Positions 4,336-5,296 of a stretch of 5,296 bases of DNA are shown here, piece after piece (the first letter of the stretch is position 1; each line of letters starts with the position of its first letter). The translations under genes were made by a program, and so were the position numbers. The stretch is from CAYFMH01 sp964344165. Its GTDB lineage: Bacteria; Patescibacteriota; Gracilibacteria; UBA4473. The stretch is taken from assembly GCA_964344165.1 (NCBI GenBank), contig CAYFMH010000097.1:1-5296 (forward strand), read 5' to 3'. The notes beneath the pieces were generated by a model. That model was not told the DNA's origin, did no database searches, and saw only the letters and a program-made list of their open reading frames with translations.

Positions 4336-5296
4336 ATGCACCTAAAAGGACTCACATCTCAGGAAGTTTGCCTCCGTACCAAAGCATACGGAAAAAATGT
4401 ACTATCTACCAAAACTGGGAATCCCTGGTACAAGATCCTTGGTCGTCAATTTACCGACCTACTTGTTTTGATCTTGGTTGCCGCGGGAGGCGTTTCGTTT
4501 TTTCTCGGAGAGGAGACTGACGCTTTTGTAATTATTGGGATCGTGCTCCTCAATGCTGGGATCGGATTCTTCCAAGAATTCCGGACGGAAAAAACGCTGC
4601 AGGCTCTCAAAAATATGATCCATCCAGAGATCGAGGTGGTACGAGATGGGGAGGCTCAGTTGATCTCGACTGAAGACTTAGTTCCTGGAGATATTGTGAT
4701 TATCCGCGAAGGAGACAAGATCCCCGCGGATGGAAAACTGCTTGAAGCCCACTCACTCAAAGTGGAAGAGTCAGCTCTCACAGGAGAAAGTGTTCCGGTG
4801 GAGAAATTCGCCGGGGACGAGGTCTTCATGGGGACCGGAGTGGTGCTGATGGGGACGTGTGTGGTGCATGGGACCGGAGTGATGGAAGTGGCCAAAATCG
4901 GGATGGATACTCGCTTTGGAGAGATTGCTAAATTAGCTACAGAAACCAAAGATCAACCATCTCCCCTCCAAAAAGAGCTGGCCCACATGGGTGTTTTTGT
5001 GACGAAGGTGACGGGCGTGATTTGTTTGCTTCTTTTTGGTATGGGACTCTGGCGTGGATCAGATTTGCTCGAGAGTTTGCTCTTCTCTGTGTCCGTGGCG
5101 ATTGCGGCCGTGCCGGAGGGATTGCCGACGACGATCACAATTGCCTTGGCTTTGGGAGCCACGATTCTCACTCGAAAAAAAGCAATCGTGAAGAAACTTT
5201 CTTCTGTGGAAACGCTTGGAGCGGTTACCACGATTTGTTCAGACAAAACCGGAACCCTGACCAAAAATGAGATGACCGTGCGAGAGATTTACCTCG
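4336..5296 (+). CDS. P2-type cation-transporting ATPase, probably calcium pump (5' part, runs off window)
   Basis: The first 320 residues of what is usually an 850-900-residue ion pump. P-type ATPases use ATP to move cations across the membrane through an aspartyl-phosphate intermediate. Visible parts are the N-terminal cation-ATPase domain (about 5-30, GLTSQEV...YGKNVLSTK), TM1 (about 39-58), TM2 (about 62-80) and the actuator domain with Thr149-Gly-Glu-Ser152. TM3 (about 219-239) and TM4 follow, with Pro260-Glu-Gly-Leu-Pro264. The phosphorylation motif is CSDKTGTLT with Asp303. PEGLP with the flanking AIV...L.SVETLG closely resembles SERCA-type pumps, and the 43-residue distance from PEGLP to the aspartate equals that of SERCA (308 to 351). 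Glu261 would correspond to the SERCA calcium ligand Glu309. No N-terminal metal-binding domain or CPC motif is present, which excludes the heavy-metal P1B class. The ATG at 4336 is the only start after an in-frame TAA at 4309. TM5-6, which would settle the ion, lie outside the window. Confidence 0.95.
   Translation, partial: MHLKGLTSQEVCLRTKAYGKNVLSTKTGNPWYKILGRQFTDLLVLILVAAGGVSFFLGEETDAFVIIGIVLLNAGIGFFQEFRTEKTLQALKNMIHPEIEVVRDGEAQLISTEDLVPGDIVIIREGDKIPADGKLLEAHSLKVEESALTGESVPVEKFAGDEVFMGTGVVLMGTCVVHGTGVMEVAKIGMDTRFGEIAKLATETKDQPSPLQKELAHMGVFVTKVTGVICLLLFGMGLWRGSDLLESLLFSVSVAIAAVPEGLPTTITIALALGATILTRKKAIVKKLSSVETLGAVTTICSDKTGTLTKNEMTVREIYL

Overview
This is a low-GC bacterial window of 5.3 kb. 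It carries four complete protein genes and the 5' part of a fifth, separated by very AT-rich gaps, none longer than about 260 bases. By eye the intergenic DNA is far poorer in GC than the genes, and the ATPase fragment looks the most GC-rich (near 50% over a sampled stretch). The standard code fits: about 1,450 codons show no in-frame TGA and the complete genes end in TAA or TAG. Only the P-type ATPase belongs to a family I recognise. AT-rich gaps, orphan proteins, the near-absence of Shine-Dalgarno sites and simple-repeat spacers would suit an uncultivated Patescibacteria/CPR-type genome. That is inference only, because no taxonomic marker is present.

Layout: (1) 1-254, AT-rich spacer with a tandem 12-mer and a likely promoter. 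(2) 255-1370 (+), a predicted lipoprotein with two folded regions joined by an acidic, Ala-rich linker. (3) 1371-1541, spacer with a small palindrome and a 10-bp direct repeat. (4) 1529-1593, a perfect Shine-Dalgarno site in front of two overlapping 8-codon frames that lead, stop over start, into (5) 1591-1953 (+), a small unknown soluble protein. (6) 1969-2430 (-), a four-helix membrane protein convergent with the previous gene. (7) 2431-2641, a divergent control region with two good back-to-back sigma70-type promoters and an inverted repeat built from heptamers. (8) 2642-4123 (+), a 493-residue Lys-rich helical protein with a Gly/Ala-rich hydrophobic C-terminal region. (9) 4121-4335, a spacer with two further heptamer arrays. 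(10) 4336 to the window end (+), the first 320 residues of a P2-type cation ATPase, probably a calcium pump.

The most unusual structural signal is a set of 7-bp-period repeats. Both spacers flanking the 493-residue gene carry them: about nine CTACAAC-type units in two opposed arrays, about eight TAATGAG-type units, and six TTCTAA-type units ending 10 bp before the ATPase start. The heptamers differ between arrays, but read on a suitable strand most fit a loose C-T-N-N-N-A pattern. No shared pathway can be deduced. At most, the lipoprotein, membrane protein, Lys/Gly-rich protein and ATPase suggest an envelope-weighted neighbourhood. The divergent promoters may link expression of the membrane protein and the Lys-rich protein.
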